Source of the DNA: Thermococcus sp. 21S9
GTDB lineage: Archaea > Methanobacteriota_B > Thermococci > Thermococcales > Thermococcaceae
Direction of reading: 5' to 3'
Assembly (NCBI RefSeq): GCF_012027635.1
Contig: NZ_SNUS01000001.1
Coordinates: forward strand, 1,426,001-1,490,000
Length of the DNA stretch: 64,000 nt
The position numbers and the translations under genes are program-made. This document shows positions 1-10,591 of the stretch, piece after piece (the first letter of the stretch is position 1; every line of letters starts with the position of its first letter). A model generated the notes under the pieces. It ran no database searches. It was not told the DNA's origin and worked only from the letters and a program-made list of their open reading frames with translations.

Positions 1-1
1 C

Positions 2-919
2 GTATTCTCCCACAACGCGACGAGTATGATTCCTTACATAAAGGATTACGAGGTCGTTCACGGGCAACACGCCTTCACTCCCCTGGCGCTTAAAGCCGTC
101 TCCGCAGGGAGAAAGGTGGGGAAAGCAACCCTAATCACGACGCACAGCATTAACTACGAGAACTCCTCCGCAATACGCGCCCTTGCCAGGATGACCTTCC
201 CCTATTTCAGGTACTACCTCCGCAACCCCCACAGGGTAATCGCCGTAAGCAAGGCATCAAGGGAGTTCATAAAACTTTTCACCCGGGTTCCCGTCGAGGT
301 AATCCAGAACGGGGTTAACGTCGAGTTCTTTGACGTCCCCCTCTCAAAGGAGGAAGCCAAGGAGAAGCTGGGCCTTGGGGAGAGGGTTATCCTCTACGTG
401 GGTAGACTTGAACCGAGAAAGGGTGTTAGCACGCTCATCAACGCAATGAGGCACGTGGATGGAACCCTCCTGATAGCAGGTCAGGGGAGCATGCTTCCCC
501 TCCTAAGGGAGAGGGCAAAGCTCCTCGGGGTTGCTGACAGGGTCAGGTTTCTCGGCATGGTCGAGTACTCGAAGCTCCCCTTACTGTACCGCGCGAGCGA
601 CGTCTTCGTCCTTCCGAGCCTGAGCGAGGCCTTTGGAATAGTCCTGCTTGAGGCAATGGCCAGCGGGACGCCCGTCATCGGAACGAGGGTCGGCGGAATC
701 CCCGAGATAATCGACGGCTGTGGTCTGCTCGTCCCGCCCGGGAACGCCCGGGAGCTCGCCAACGCAATAAACCTCGTTCTTGGCAACCAGAGCGTTGAGA
801 GACGCCTCGGCCGTCTCGGGAAGAGGAGGGTCGAGAGGGTCTACGACTGGAACGTCGTCGTGAGGAGGATAGTGGCGCTCTACCGGGAGGTTCTCGATGA
901 GGTGGCGGAGAATGGCTAA
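2..919 (+). CDS. GT4-family glycosyltransferase (5' truncated by window edge)
   Basis: Transfers a sugar from a nucleotide-sugar donor, probably to an envelope lipid or glycan. The reading frame is open to the left edge, so the true start lies outside the window. The visible part has the tail of the acceptor domain, the linker (VIQNGV), the donor-domain start (ILYVGRLEPRKG) and the GT4 EX7E motif in EAFGIVLLEAMASG. The stop overlaps the next gene, a polysaccharide deacetylase, by 8 bp, so the two are co-translated and probably act on the same glycoconjugate. Family assignment is firm; the substrate cannot be read from sequence. Confidence 0.9.
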   Translation, partial: VFSHNATSMIPYIKDYEVVHGQHAFTPLALKAVSAGRKVGKATLITTHSINYENSSAIRALARMTFPYFRYYLRNPHRVIAVSKASREFIKLFTRVPVEVIQNGVNVEFFDVPLSKEEAKEKLGLGERVILYVGRLEPRKGVSTLINAMRHVDGTLLIAGQGSMLPLLRERAKLLGVADRVRFLGMVEYSKLPLLYRASDVFVLPSLSEAFGIVLLEAMASGTPVIGTRVGGIPEIIDGCGLLVPPGNARELANAINLVLGNQSVERRLGRLGKRRVERVYDWNVVVRRIVALYREVLDEVAENG

Positions 920-1634
920 GGTGGTGATTCTGACCTTCGACGTTGAACACGACTGTCCCCCCTTTGCGGAAACCAGAATGGGCATGGAAGAGGGTCTTCC
1001 TCGCGTCATGGACCTCCTTGAGGAGTTTGAAATTCGGGGAACGTTCCTATTCACCGGCAGAATCGCGGAGGAATTCCCGGAGCTGGCGGGGCGCGCTGGA
1101 AAAAAGCATGAACTCGGCTGTCACGGTCTTGAACACGAACGCTTCGACAGGCTTTCCTTTGAGGAGGCGAAGCGCAGGCTTGAAGAGGCTAAAGAGATTC
1201 TCTCCCGCTTTTCCGAGCCAGTTTCTTTCCGCGCCCCCAACTTCCAGTTTCCAGATAGCTACTACCGCATCCTGGCCGAGCTCGGCTTTAGGGTTGACTC
1301 GACCAAGGCTCGCCACAAGGGCTGGCGCAAAGGAGTTACCGAAATCAACGGCGTTCTCGAAGTTCCCGCCACGACGACCTCTATAGTTACTCGCCTCCCG
1401 TGGGGGATACAGGAGAGGTTTCACCGGAAGTTTGAGAGTCCAATCGTGTATATCTTCCATCCCTGGGAGTTCGTGAGGATGCCCAAGCGCTTGAGGCCCG
1501 ACTGCTGGTTCGGGACCGGAGAAGGTGCCCTTGAAAAGCTCAGGAAGTTGATTGAGTTCCACCTCGATAACGATGCGAGATTTTTAACGCTCCGGGAGTT
1601 CTACGAGGGATACCAAAAGCTTAAACGTGGGTGA
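912..1634 (+). CDS. Polysaccharide deacetylase (NodB/CE4-type)
   Basis: Predicted metal-dependent amide hydrolase that removes an N-acetyl group from a sugar. NodB motifs are visible: TFDVEHDC near the N terminus (catalytic and metal Asp), HGLEH (metal His pair), SFRAPNF, and FHPWE near the C terminus. At 240 residues it is a bare catalytic domain with no signal peptide, so it should act in the cytoplasm. I chose ATG 912, preceded by GGTGG, over an earlier in-frame start because it gives a normal NodB N terminus. It overlaps the upstream glycosyltransferase, suggesting a transfer-then-deacetylate step as in glycolipid precursor synthesis (inference). Confidence 0.85.
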   Translation: MAKVVILTFDVEHDCPPFAETRMGMEEGLPRVMDLLEEFEIRGTFLFTGRIAEEFPELAGRAGKKHELGCHGLEHERFDRLSFEEAKRRLEEAKEILSRFSEPVSFRAPNFQFPDSYYRILAELGFRVDSTKARHKGWRKGVTEINGVLEVPATTTSIVTRLPWGIQERFHRKFESPIVYIFHPWEFVRMPKRLRPDCWFGTGEGALEKLRKLIEFHLDNDARFLTLREFYEGYQKLKRG

Positions 1635-1658
1635 ACGGACTTCTTCTGGGTGAGAGCC

Positions 1659-2708
1659 ATGAAGGAGGCCCTTTACTGGGAGCCCTTGGAGGAAGGTAAG
1701 GTTCGCTGTAAGCTCTGTCCCCTCAACTGCATCATAAACGAGGGCAAGCGGGGTTCCTGTAAGATTAGGAAGAACATCGGCGGAAAACTCTACACGCTCA
1801 ACTACGGCAAGGTTTCGGCAATCGGAGCCGACCCTGTTGAGAAGAAACCGCTCTTCCACTTCTGGCCCGGCTCGTGCGCACTCTCGATAAGCTCTGTCGG
1901 CTGTAACATGCACTGCAAGCACTGTCAGAACTGGGAGATAAGCCAGGCCGATGAGAGTTTCCCCTATCTCCACGACATGACGCCCGAGATGGTCGTTGCA
2001 ATAGCGAAGCGCTACGGCTGTGAGAGCATAGCCTACACCTACAACGAGCCCGTAATCTGGTACGAGTTCGTCCTCGACACTGCTAAACTTGCGAAGAAGG
2101 AAGGAATTTACAACCTCCTCATCACCAACGGCTACATCAACGAGGAGCCGTTTAGAGAGCTCGCGCCCTACATAGATGCGATGAACATCGACATCAAAGC
2201 CTTCAGCGACGAGTTCTACATGAAGATAGCCGGAGTTCCGAGCGGTGAGCCGAGCAGGAGGACGACAGTTATAGCGAAGAAAGAGTTTGGAATCCACGTC
2301 GAGCTGACCTACCTCATAATCCCGACGCTCAACGATAGGGAGGAAGAGATACGGGCATTCGCCCGCTGGGTTGTCAACGAACTCGGCGACGACACGCCGG
2401 TGCACTTCTCGCGCTTCTTCCCACACTACAAGCTCCTCCACCTTCCGCCGACACCGCTCGAGACGATAGAGATGGCCTACCGCGTAGCTAAAGAAGAGGG
2501 TTTAAAGTTCGTCTACATCGGCAACGTGCCGGGTCATCCGGGTGAGCACACCTACTGCCCCAAGTGTGGAAAGCCTTTAATAGTCCGCTATGGCTTTGAG
2601 ATTACCGAGTACAATATCACCGAGGACGGAAGGTGTAAGTACTGCGGTGAGAGAATCCCGATAGTTGGCACCTATAAGAAAAGGCGCTATCCGGGGATGT
2701 GGTGGTGA
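1659..2708 (+). CDS. amrS: AmmeMemoRadiSam system radical SAM enzyme
   Basis: Radical S-adenosylmethionine enzyme of the AmmeMemoRadiSam group, named for co-occurrence with AMMECR1 and MEMO proteins; the reaction is not established to my knowledge. The cluster motif CNMHCKHC (CxxxCxxC) lies about 90 residues in, after an N-terminal Cys motif (CKLCPLNC). A C-terminal rubredoxin-like pair (CPKCGK and CKYCGE) could bind zinc or iron. GGTGA at 1649-1653 points to ATG 1659 rather than GTG 1650. Neither AMMECR1 nor MEMO is adjacent here. The next gene starts 2 bp after this stop. Confidence 0.88.
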   Translation: MKEALYWEPLEEGKVRCKLCPLNCIINEGKRGSCKIRKNIGGKLYTLNYGKVSAIGADPVEKKPLFHFWPGSCALSISSVGCNMHCKHCQNWEISQADESFPYLHDMTPEMVVAIAKRYGCESIAYTYNEPVIWYEFVLDTAKLAKKEGIYNLLITNGYINEEPFRELAPYIDAMNIDIKAFSDEFYMKIAGVPSGEPSRRTTVIAKKEFGIHVELTYLIIPTLNDREEEIRAFARWVVNELGDDTPVHFSRFFPHYKLLHLPPTPLETIEMAYRVAKEEGLKFVYIGNVPGHPGEHTYCPKCGKPLIVRYGFEITEYNITEDGRCKYCGERIPIVGTYKKRRYPGMWW

Positions 2709-2710
2709 AA

Positions 2711-3505
2711 ATGGATAAGATTGAGGCGATTTTCTACATCGAAGGCCTTTCCAACGACAAGAAAGCTTTGGAAAGCGCTGTAGAGAATATTGTGAAAGAG
2801 CTGAAAAACGAAAAACTCGTTGAAGTTCTTGACGTTAACCCTGCCGAGATAATCGAGGATGAGGGAGTTTTGAAATACTCAACCGTCATAGAGGCAAGGG
2901 TCCGAGGGAATTTTGAGAATATGGTGAACGCAGTTCTCAAGTACGGCCCCGCGTTGGTGGAGGTGCTCGCCCCAGGTAGGCTTGAGCTGGACTCAAAGGA
3001 CCTCATGAAGATTCTTGGGGACGTTTCCCTTATAATGGGCAAGCTGATGAACAAATTCGGTAGTCTCGCAGCTTATCCGGACCTTAGCGAGGTTCCGGAA
3101 CCAAGGGTGGGCTACTCGAGGGAGGAAATTGAATCCCTCATCCTGGATGACAGGCACATAAGATATCGCCTTGTGATAGAGGTTTCCGGCAAAGACAGAG
3201 TTTCCGTTGAGGAAACCATGAAAAAGGCCCTGTCGCTGGAGGGATGTTTGATAAACGTCATGGCACTTGAGGGCTCGGAGGAAGACGGGGAGTTCAAGGG
3301 ACTCCTTGCGGTTGAACTCCTGTCAAACTTTGAGACCCTGTTCCAGCTGGTCGGCAAGTACGCTCCCATCGCCATCTCAATACTTGAGCCTGAGATTATA
3401 GACGTTACCGCAGGGGAGCTTCAGAACACACTCACTGACCTTGGTGGTTTCGTCAACGAGCTCACGGGCAGGCCGGTCAAGAAGGCTCTGATGTCGAACC
3501 AATGA
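2711..3505 (+). CDS. Unknown protein with an internal tandem duplication
   Basis: A 264-residue soluble protein that I do not recognise by name. The N-terminal half (residues 4-115) and the C-terminal half (about 150-260) resemble each other: each opens with a beta strand (IEAIFYIEG / YRLVIEVSG), a helix (ALESAVENIVKEL / SVEETMKKAL), a strand pair (VIEARVRGNFENM / LAVELLSNFETL), then KYGPALVEVLAPG / KYAPIAISILEPE and a closing helix. This suggests two copies of an alpha/beta ferredoxin-like domain. GGTGGTGA precedes ATG 2711, and the gene follows amrS by 2 bp, so they form an operon. Confidence 0.7.
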   Translation: MDKIEAIFYIEGLSNDKKALESAVENIVKELKNEKLVEVLDVNPAEIIEDEGVLKYSTVIEARVRGNFENMVNAVLKYGPALVEVLAPGRLELDSKDLMKILGDVSLIMGKLMNKFGSLAAYPDLSEVPEPRVGYSREEIESLILDDRHIRYRLVIEVSGKDRVSVEETMKKALSLEGCLINVMALEGSEEDGEFKGLLAVELLSNFETLFQLVGKYAPIAISILEPEIIDVTAGELQNTLTDLGGFVNELTGRPVKKALMSNQ

Positions 3506-3512
3506 TATTATC

Positions 3513-3590
3513 GGCAAAAGGCGAATTTGCCATAGGCATTTAGTTAAGCTTTCTTTTATCATTTACGGCAATCGGCGAGCTTTTTTTGGC
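3513..3590 (+). terminator. Hairpin plus T tracts ending the amrS operon
   Basis: A perfect 6-bp inverted repeat GGCAAA/TTTGCC (3513-3531, 7-nt loop) is followed by T-rich stretches, the longest about 7 T near 3584. Archaeal RNA polymerase terminates on T tracts, so the T run is probably the working part. It would separate the amrS operon from the strong S-layer promoter just downstream. Confidence 0.45.
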
Positions 3591-3608
3591 CAGTGAAAGG
3601 GTCTGAAA

Positions 3609-3626
3609 GCGAAAAGTATATATACC
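3609..3626 (+). promoter_or_regulatory. Strong BRE/TATA promoter of the S-layer gene
   Basis: A purine-rich BRE (GCGAAAAG) runs into TATATATA centred near 3620, one of the best TATA matches in the window. Start of transcription is expected near 3646, giving a leader of about 50 nt. The leader holds a small GGGC-TTTA-GCCC hairpin (3663-3674) and AAGGAGGTG (3683-3691), a near-complete match to the anti-Shine-Dalgarno sequence. Confidence 0.8.
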
Positions 3627-3698
3627 CTTTGGGCTCCAAATGACAGTGACAACACTTAGATGGGGCTTTAGCCCAACAACTTAAGGAGGTGTTGTGAA

Positions 3699-5567
3699 AT
3701 GAAGGTGAAGAAGATCGCGGCACTTGCTGTTGGTGCCGCAATGATTGGCGCCACCATCGGCTTCGCCAGCGCCACTACCGATGTTCAGAAGATACCGAAG
3801 AGCTTCTTCGTCAACTCTGACGGTACCCCGAACGTTAAAATCGTGGTTGGAAGCAACGCTGCTGCTATGGACGTTGCGAGCGCCGCTGACATAGCTGTCG
3901 CCCTTGGAAGCCTGCTCTACACCACCAAGCAGGTTGAGGCTCAGAACGCTTACGTTAAGATTAAGGAGGTCATCCCGCCGGCCACCGAGGCCATGTGGAC
4001 CATTTACGCTTACAACTACACCACCATAACCGAGGACCACGGTGTTACCAACATAACCGAGTGGGCTACCAGCTACGACCAGCTTCCGGGTGACTACTGG
4101 TACAACGGTGCCGCTTTCACCGCCAACTACACCGAGTGGGAGAGCAACTTCAACGTTCCGGTCACCCTCACCGGCAAGGACAAGGCTGGTGACTACAGCG
4201 TTGACTGGCACGTCACCATCGCCAACCCCGAGCTCAAGAGCATTGACCCCGCTGAGTGGAACATGACCGCTCCGCCGAAGAAGGCCGACCTCGTTGTCGA
4301 GCCGGGCAAGCTCAACATCCTCGTTGACTACGTCCTCTACAACTACAGCGTTACCACCACCGAGACCACCTACGAGGGCGAGCCCGAGTGGGGTGTCAAG
4401 GAGGTCACCACCACTACCACCAACTACTACATCGGCGACGCTGAGGAGGTTGCCGCCAACGGCGGTACCATCGTCCAGGAGGTCTTCCCGGGCGTCAGCG
4501 CCGGTATGGACTTCACCGTCTTCGGTAAGGAGTACCACGTCCTCGAGGTCGGCAACGGCACCTTCACCGCCGGTATGATACCCTCCGACAACCCGATGTG
4601 GTACGAGATTGGCCAGAGCAAGACCATTCCGGGAACCAACTGGGTCGTCACCGTCCTTGACATCAACCTCCAGGAGACCAGGGCCCTTGTCATAGTCAAG
4701 GATGCCGCCACCGGCGCCCAGACCGGCCAGGTCATCCTCGACAAGGACGCTCCGAAGTACTTCGTCGAGGAGAACGGCCAGGTCTACGCCTACGACAGCC
4801 TCGCTGACGCCGGCTACAAGGCTGACCTCGTGCTCACCCTCGAGGACACCTTCGTCGGTATCGACAACCACATCATCGCGAGCATCTCCGCTGAGTACGA
4901 CATCGAGACCCTTGGTCCGGTCTTCCACCCGGCCGACGGCTGGAACGCTACCATCAGCACCGCCCTCAAGGACGGCGTCTGGTACATCACCAACATAACC
5001 CTTGTCAACGACAAGACCCTCGAGGGCAACCCGATTGACGTCTTCGGCGTCTACGACCTTGCCTACAAGTACGTCGAGAAGGCCTACGACAAGTACTACA
5101 ACCCGGCCATCGACGACTTCGTCTACGCTCCTGAGGGAGAGCACTACATAGTCGCCTACGCCTACATCTGCCTCAAGGAGAAGGAGGGCCAGGTCATCGA
5201 GAAGGAGCTCAAGGTTGGCGACACCATACCTGACACCGACTACACCGTCGAGGGCATCTACGCCGACAACATCGTCATCAAGCCCGTCACCGAGCCGATT
5301 GTCTACATGGACTACGAGATTAACGTTAGCGACCCCGGAAGCAACCTCATCCTCGTTGGTGGCCCGGTTGCCAACAGCGTCACCAAGTACCTCGTCGAGC
5401 ACAACATCAGCAAGGTTGACTGGTACAACAGCCCCGGTGACGTTGAGTACCTCCAGAAGGCCCTTGGTGGCTACGACGTCGTCATCGTCGCCGGTGCCAC
5501 CAGGAACGAGACCAGGGTCGCCGCTGAGAAGCTCATGAAGTACATCGCCGAGCTCGCGAAGGAGTGA
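3699..5567 (+). CDS. S-layer protein (Thermococcales Slp type)
   Basis: Major cell-surface lattice protein. It has a classical signal peptide (MKVKKIAALAVGAAMIGATI, likely cut after ASA near residue 26), then FFVNSDGTPNVKIVVGSNAA, a signature start of Methanococcus/Thermococcus S-layer proteins. The C terminus repeats a cell-wall-binding-like fold (LILVGGPVANSVT and VVIVAGATRNET). Length is 622 residues and there are many NxT/S sequons. Codon use is extremely uniform (GAG, AAG, GTC, CTC, ACC), as expected for a very highly expressed gene. This bias makes a long spurious ORF on the opposite strand. Confidence 0.95.
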   Translation: MKVKKIAALAVGAAMIGATIGFASATTDVQKIPKSFFVNSDGTPNVKIVVGSNAAAMDVASAADIAVALGSLLYTTKQVEAQNAYVKIKEVIPPATEAMWTIYAYNYTTITEDHGVTNITEWATSYDQLPGDYWYNGAAFTANYTEWESNFNVPVTLTGKDKAGDYSVDWHVTIANPELKSIDPAEWNMTAPPKKADLVVEPGKLNILVDYVLYNYSVTTTETTYEGEPEWGVKEVTTTTTNYYIGDAEEVAANGGTIVQEVFPGVSAGMDFTVFGKEYHVLEVGNGTFTAGMIPSDNPMWYEIGQSKTIPGTNWVVTVLDINLQETRALVIVKDAATGAQTGQVILDKDAPKYFVEENGQVYAYDSLADAGYKADLVLTLEDTFVGIDNHIIASISAEYDIETLGPVFHPADGWNATISTALKDGVWYITNITLVNDKTLEGNPIDVFGVYDLAYKYVEKAYDKYYNPAIDDFVYAPEGEHYIVAYAYICLKEKEGQVIEKELKVGDTIPDTDYTVEGIYADNIVIKPVTEPIVYMDYEINVSDPGSNLILVGGPVANSVTKYLVEHNISKVDWYNSPGDVEYLQKALGGYDVVIVAGATRNETRVAAEKLMKYIAELAKE

Positions 5568-5602
5568 ACTCCTTCCCCTCTTTTATCTTCGCTTCTTATT
5601 CC
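5568..5602 (+). terminator. Pyrimidine/T-rich terminator after the S-layer gene
   Basis: Immediately after the stop the + strand is a pyrimidine run with several T clusters (CTCTTTTATCTTCGCTTCTT). This is typical of archaeal T-rich termination and has no hairpin. Confidence 0.45.
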
Positions 5603-5620
5603 CTCTGGGAGGTCTTCTGA

Positions 5621-6400
5621 ATGAGCAAAAAGGCGATTGCTTTAATCATCGCCCTGCTCGTTGTTCTGGCACCATTGTCATACCTTGCCTATGGCTACTC
5701 GCAGTTTTCCAAAGTTCTCAACCCCGGGAAACCAAAGGGTGAGTCCAACTACGTGGTGCTGTACTCCGGAGGTCAGTTCTACGTGTTTACCCCCCAGCAG
5801 TATCAGAACCTCCACGGCTCTCTTCCACCGGGCTCGAAGACCTTCAATATAACCCTTAAGAGCTACATAACGGGTAGCCCAGAAGTCGACCTGAACCTTA
5901 CCCTGAGGAGCTTCTACGACCGGTTTGTCATAGTGCTTGGTAATCCCAGCGTCAAGGAGTGTAAGACCAATCCCGAGCTGTACCCCGGAAGCTGTCAGTT
6001 CAGAACCGCGGCGGTTACTGAGATTTCAGCGTTGGTCTCGAGCATATTTTCAATGAACTACTACCTCAAGGCCAGAGAGAAAGGCTATGACAATAACAGT
6101 GCAAAGGAGTACGCGTACGAGCAGACCCAGCTGAGGCACGATGTTGCCTACCTCAGCTTCTGGACGAAGTTTGAAATCGGCAGGGGTGCGCTTGGAAACG
6201 AAAAGGTCCTAACGGTTCTTCTAATCGGACCCGCTGAAGGCGCGAAATGCAACTGCGTCTATGCTCCCCGCAAGGGACTTCTCGTGATTGAGGGCAAGAC
6301 CGACGAAACCCTCCGTGCGGAGATAGTCCTAATCGAAAACATCATAGGGTTCCAGTGGCCCGAGGGCAAAAATCCCCAGATAGTCTCGGCTACAGGCTGA
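5621..6400 (+). CDS. Membrane-anchored surface protein of unknown function
   Basis: A 259-residue protein with a short cytoplasmic N terminus (MSKKA), one hydrophobic helix (about residues 5-26) and an extracellular domain. There are four cysteines, two in KECKTNPELYPGSCQF and two in KCNCVY, which could form disulfides, and several sequons (NIT, NLT, NNS). GGGAGGT at 5607-5613 sets the start. It lies 53 bp after the S-layer gene in the same direction; partial read-through from that strong promoter is possible, and an S-layer-associated role is inference. Its 3' end overlaps the convergent radical SAM gene by 11 bp. Confidence 0.7.
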   Translation: MSKKAIALIIALLVVLAPLSYLAYGYSQFSKVLNPGKPKGESNYVVLYSGGQFYVFTPQQYQNLHGSLPPGSKTFNITLKSYITGSPEVDLNLTLRSFYDRFVIVLGNPSVKECKTNPELYPGSCQFRTAAVTEISALVSSIFSMNYYLKAREKGYDNNSAKEYAYEQTQLRHDVAYLSFWTKFEIGRGALGNEKVLTVLLIGPAEGAKCNCVYAPRKGLLVIEGKTDETLRAEIVLIENIIGFQWPEGKNPQIVSATG

Positions 6401-8135
6401 TTTTTCCCTCAAGGATTTCCCTTTTATCTTCCCCGATAATCCTGAAGAACTCATCCTCATCCCTAAAGGGCCTCTTCGCGAGAATTCTGGTTGCGGTCTT
6501 CTTTCCGATTCCAGGAATAAGCTGTAGGACTTTCGGACTCTCACGGTTAACGTTTACCGGGACAGGAATTCCTGTTATGCTCCTGAAGCCGTGGTCCACT
6601 ATGAGGACGTCGTAAAAGCGATTTAATGGAACCTCCTTTGGAATCCCAACTATAAGTGGATAGCTCCCTATCTGCCTCCCGTAGGTCAGGCCGTTGTCAA
6701 AGACTTCCGCCCGAACGTCCCTTAGCACCGTTCCAACGGGAACAATCCTCTTGAGCATCGGCAGGTCAATCTCGTGCCTTATCTTGTGCCGGTAGTGCTG
6801 AATTAGCCGTTTGTGCTTTTCAGTCCTGACCTTGTTCCGCATATGCCACAGGGGCGTTCCCGGGAAGACGACGACCTGCCTTATGTTTATCCTCCTCACC
6901 ATGAGGCCATCGTCGAGGAGCCTCTTGAGGAACTGGAAGGTTATCTCGTAGCTCTTCTTCGTCTCGCCCGGCAGGCCGAAGATGATGTTTATCCCCGGCA
7001 GGAGCCAGGGCATTCCGTTGTAGCCCCTTTTAGCTCCAACTTCGTTGAGAATCTTCACGGCTTCGTATGTCTCCTCCGCCGTTGCGTTCAGGTTGTTCAG
7101 CTTGGCAACCCTTGGGTCGGCACTCTCAAGGCCAAAAGCCACGACGTTGCCCGGCGTCCCGTACTTTATGAGTGCCTTCGCAATCCTAACGCTCTCCTCC
7201 GGGTAGTTGGCTATGACTGCTGGATTCGCGTTGTCCACGTGGAGCGTTTTAACGTCCGGGGCGACCGCGCGGATTCCGGCGAAGAGCCTCTCTATTGCAT
7301 CGGGATTGGGAACCGGAACGCGTCCGTTCGGCCTCGCCATGTAAGAGAATATACAGCTCTGCCTTCCAACCCTAAAGTGCCTTACGCCGAGGTTGTAAAG
7401 GGCTTCCACTTCGGCGACAACGTCCTCGATTGGCCTATCCTCAACGGTTTTATAGCGAACTGGCTCGGTGCAGAAGGAACAGCCCCCTATGCCCATCGCC
7501 TTCGGACAGCCACGCTGGGTTTCAATCTCCACGATGACAAAGTCGGGGTAATCGGGAAACTGCTTCACGACCTCTGCCCCAATAATCGCATAATCGCGTA
7601 ATTCGTTATAATCCCTGAACCTGAGGGGGTCGGCATCCTTCGGGTTGGTTAGGTAGTCAAAGAGAAAAGCCTCAAGGTCGCCGTAGACGATGTGGTCAAA
7701 AACGCCCTCAGCAAGTTGAAGCTCCCGGCTCGTGATTTTAACGCCTCCCATCGAGGCCGAACCCATGAATGCCGGTCCTCCGAGGATTTTGGTCGCCTTT
7801 ACGTCCCTTATGAAGCGCGCCACTTCCTCAACACTTCCAGGAACGGCGGAGAGGTATTTCCCGGGGGTGTGCAGACCACCGATGTAGACCACCAAATCGG
7901 CCTTCTCCAGAATCTCCTTGGTCTTTGGAAAGTTGGGAGTCTTGTTCCTCGTCTCTATACCTCGCTCGCCGAGGAAGGTTGCTCGCAGGTCATCAATCGT
8001 CAGGTAAAACACCTGAGCGTCCTTTCGGGCCTTCTTTATCGCTCCGTAGGCGTATCTGGGGTAGATTCCAAGGTATGGTGGAACGCCAAGACCCGCCGGC
8101 TCATCGGTGTAGCCGTCTATCAGCACTATCCGCAT
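6390..8135 (-). CDS. B12-binding-like radical SAM protein with C-terminal HhH (COG1031-like)
   Basis: Uncharacterised archaeal Fe-S oxidoreductase. The N-terminal ~190 residues look like a cobalamin-binding Rossmann domain ([31 protein letters not shown]). A radical SAM domain follows, with its cysteines in an unusual C-x8-C-x2-C array ([13 protein letters not shown]), and the C terminus has a helix-hairpin-helix ([19 protein letters not shown]), implying nucleic acid binding. ATG 8135 is chosen: upstream in-frame codons lie inside or beyond the TATA element at 8153-8166. That spacing implies a leaderless mRNA. An RNA-modifying role is plausible but unproven. Confidence 0.8.
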   Translation of the reverse strand: MRIVLIDGYTDEPAGLGVPPYLGIYPRYAYGAIKKARKDAQVFYLTIDDLRATFLGERGIETRNKTPNFPKTKEILEKADLVVYIGGLHTPGKYLSAVPGSVEEVARFIRDVKATKILGGPAFMGSASMGGVKITSRELQLAEGVFDHIVYGDLEAFLFDYLTNPKDADPLRFRDYNELRDYAIIGAEVVKQFPDYPDFVIVEIETQRGCPKAMGIGGCSFCTEPVRYKTVEDRPIEDVVAEVEALYNLGVRHFRVGRQSCIFSYMARPNGRVPVPNPDAIERLFAGIRAVAPDVKTLHVDNANPAVIANYPEESVRIAKALIKYGTPGNVVAFGLESADPRVAKLNNLNATAEETYEAVKILNEVGAKRGYNGMPWLLPGINIIFGLPGETKKSYEITFQFLKRLLDDGLMVRRINIRQVVVFPGTPLWHMRNKVRTEKHKRLIQHYRHKIRHEIDLPMLKRIVPVGTVLRDVRAEVFDNGLTYGRQIGSYPLIVGIPKEVPLNRFYDVLIVDHGFRSITGIPVPVNVNRESPKVLQLIPGIGKKTATRILAKRPFRDEDEFFRIIGEDKREILEGKISL

Positions 8136-8152
8136 GTCCGGCCGTACGCGAT

Positions 8153-8166
8153 GGGTTTTAAAAACC
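8153..8166. promoter_or_regulatory. Shared divergent TATA element
   Basis: GGGTTTTAAAAACC is almost self-complementary and lies between two divergent genes. Its centre is 24 nt from the minus-strand ATG (8135), consistent with a leaderless transcript, and 36 nt from the plus-strand ATG (8195), giving a leader of about 10 nt. No other good TATA lies in the 59-bp gap. Confidence 0.6.
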
Positions 8167-8194
8167 AATCGGCCTACAAGTATGGGGATATTCA

Positions 8195-10150
<1,956 letters not shown>

Positions 10151-10180
10151 CCTCTCTCCCCCAGAACTTATTTTGGCCCG

Positions 10181-10198
10181 AAGTTTTTATACTTTCCT
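10181..10198 (-). promoter_or_regulatory. TATA promoter for DUF655-rsmA
   Basis: On the minus strand GGAAAGTATAAAAACTT forms a BRE/TATA centred near 10189. It predicts a start near 10163 and a leader of about 12 nt before the DUF655 ATG. It lies in the 70-bp gap after rpoF. Confidence 0.6.
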
Positions 10199-10220
10199 CC
10201 GCGTTAAGAAAAGGAGAAAA

Positions 10221-10589
10221 TCAATCGAGGGGCCGGTATTCGTCAACGAGCTTGACTATCTTCTCGGCCTCCTCCGGTGAGGGCATGTAGTCCTCCTTCG
10301 CGAAGATGACCCTGATATCAAGGTAGTCCTCGGGGAGGATGTCAGTTATCTTCGAGGCAATCCTCTCATCAATCCAGTCAAAGAGCTCCATGAGCTTCTC
10401 CTTGAGCTCCCTCGCTTTCTCGGGGCTGAGCTTGGCGAACTTCTCGGCATGCTCAAGGCTAACCCTTGCCTCGTAGAACATCGGCTCCTCGGGGTTTTCC
10501 TCCATGCCCTCTTCTTTCCTGCGCTCGAGGAGCTCCTTGGTCTCAGCTATCGTTAGGTAGTGCTCCCCGAGCTTTTTACGGCCTATCAT
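10221..10589 (-). CDS. rpoF: DNA-directed RNA polymerase subunit F (Rpb4-like)
   Basis: Archaeal Rpb4 homologue; with RpoE (Rpb7) it forms the stalk of RNA polymerase that aids open complex formation and RNA contacts. The protein is about 122 residues, acidic and helical, with the family pattern MIGRKKLGEHYLTIAETKEL, the HRDC-like segment EKARELKEKLMELFDWI and ILPEDYLDIRVIF. Two in-frame ATGs exist (10595 and 10589); 10595 forms an ATGA overlap with rpl21e, but 10589 gives the usual family start. Co-transcription with rpl21e is a known archaeal arrangement. Confidence 0.9.
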   Translation of the reverse strand: MIGRKKLGEHYLTIAETKELLERRKEEGMEENPEEPMFYEARVSLEHAEKFAKLSPEKARELKEKLMELFDWIDERIASKITDILPEDYLDIRVIFAKEDYMPSPEEAEKIVKLVDEYRPLD

Positions 10590-10591
10590 GC

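Noticed and set aside
1584-2441. 285-codon open frame on the minus strand
   Set aside because: Antisense to amrS, which has clear catalytic motifs; no independent support.
3681-5402. 573-codon open frame on the minus strand
   Set aside because: It is the antisense shadow of the S-layer gene. Its Val/Asp/Gly-rich composition arises from the strict codon bias of the sense gene; there is no promoter or ribosome binding site.
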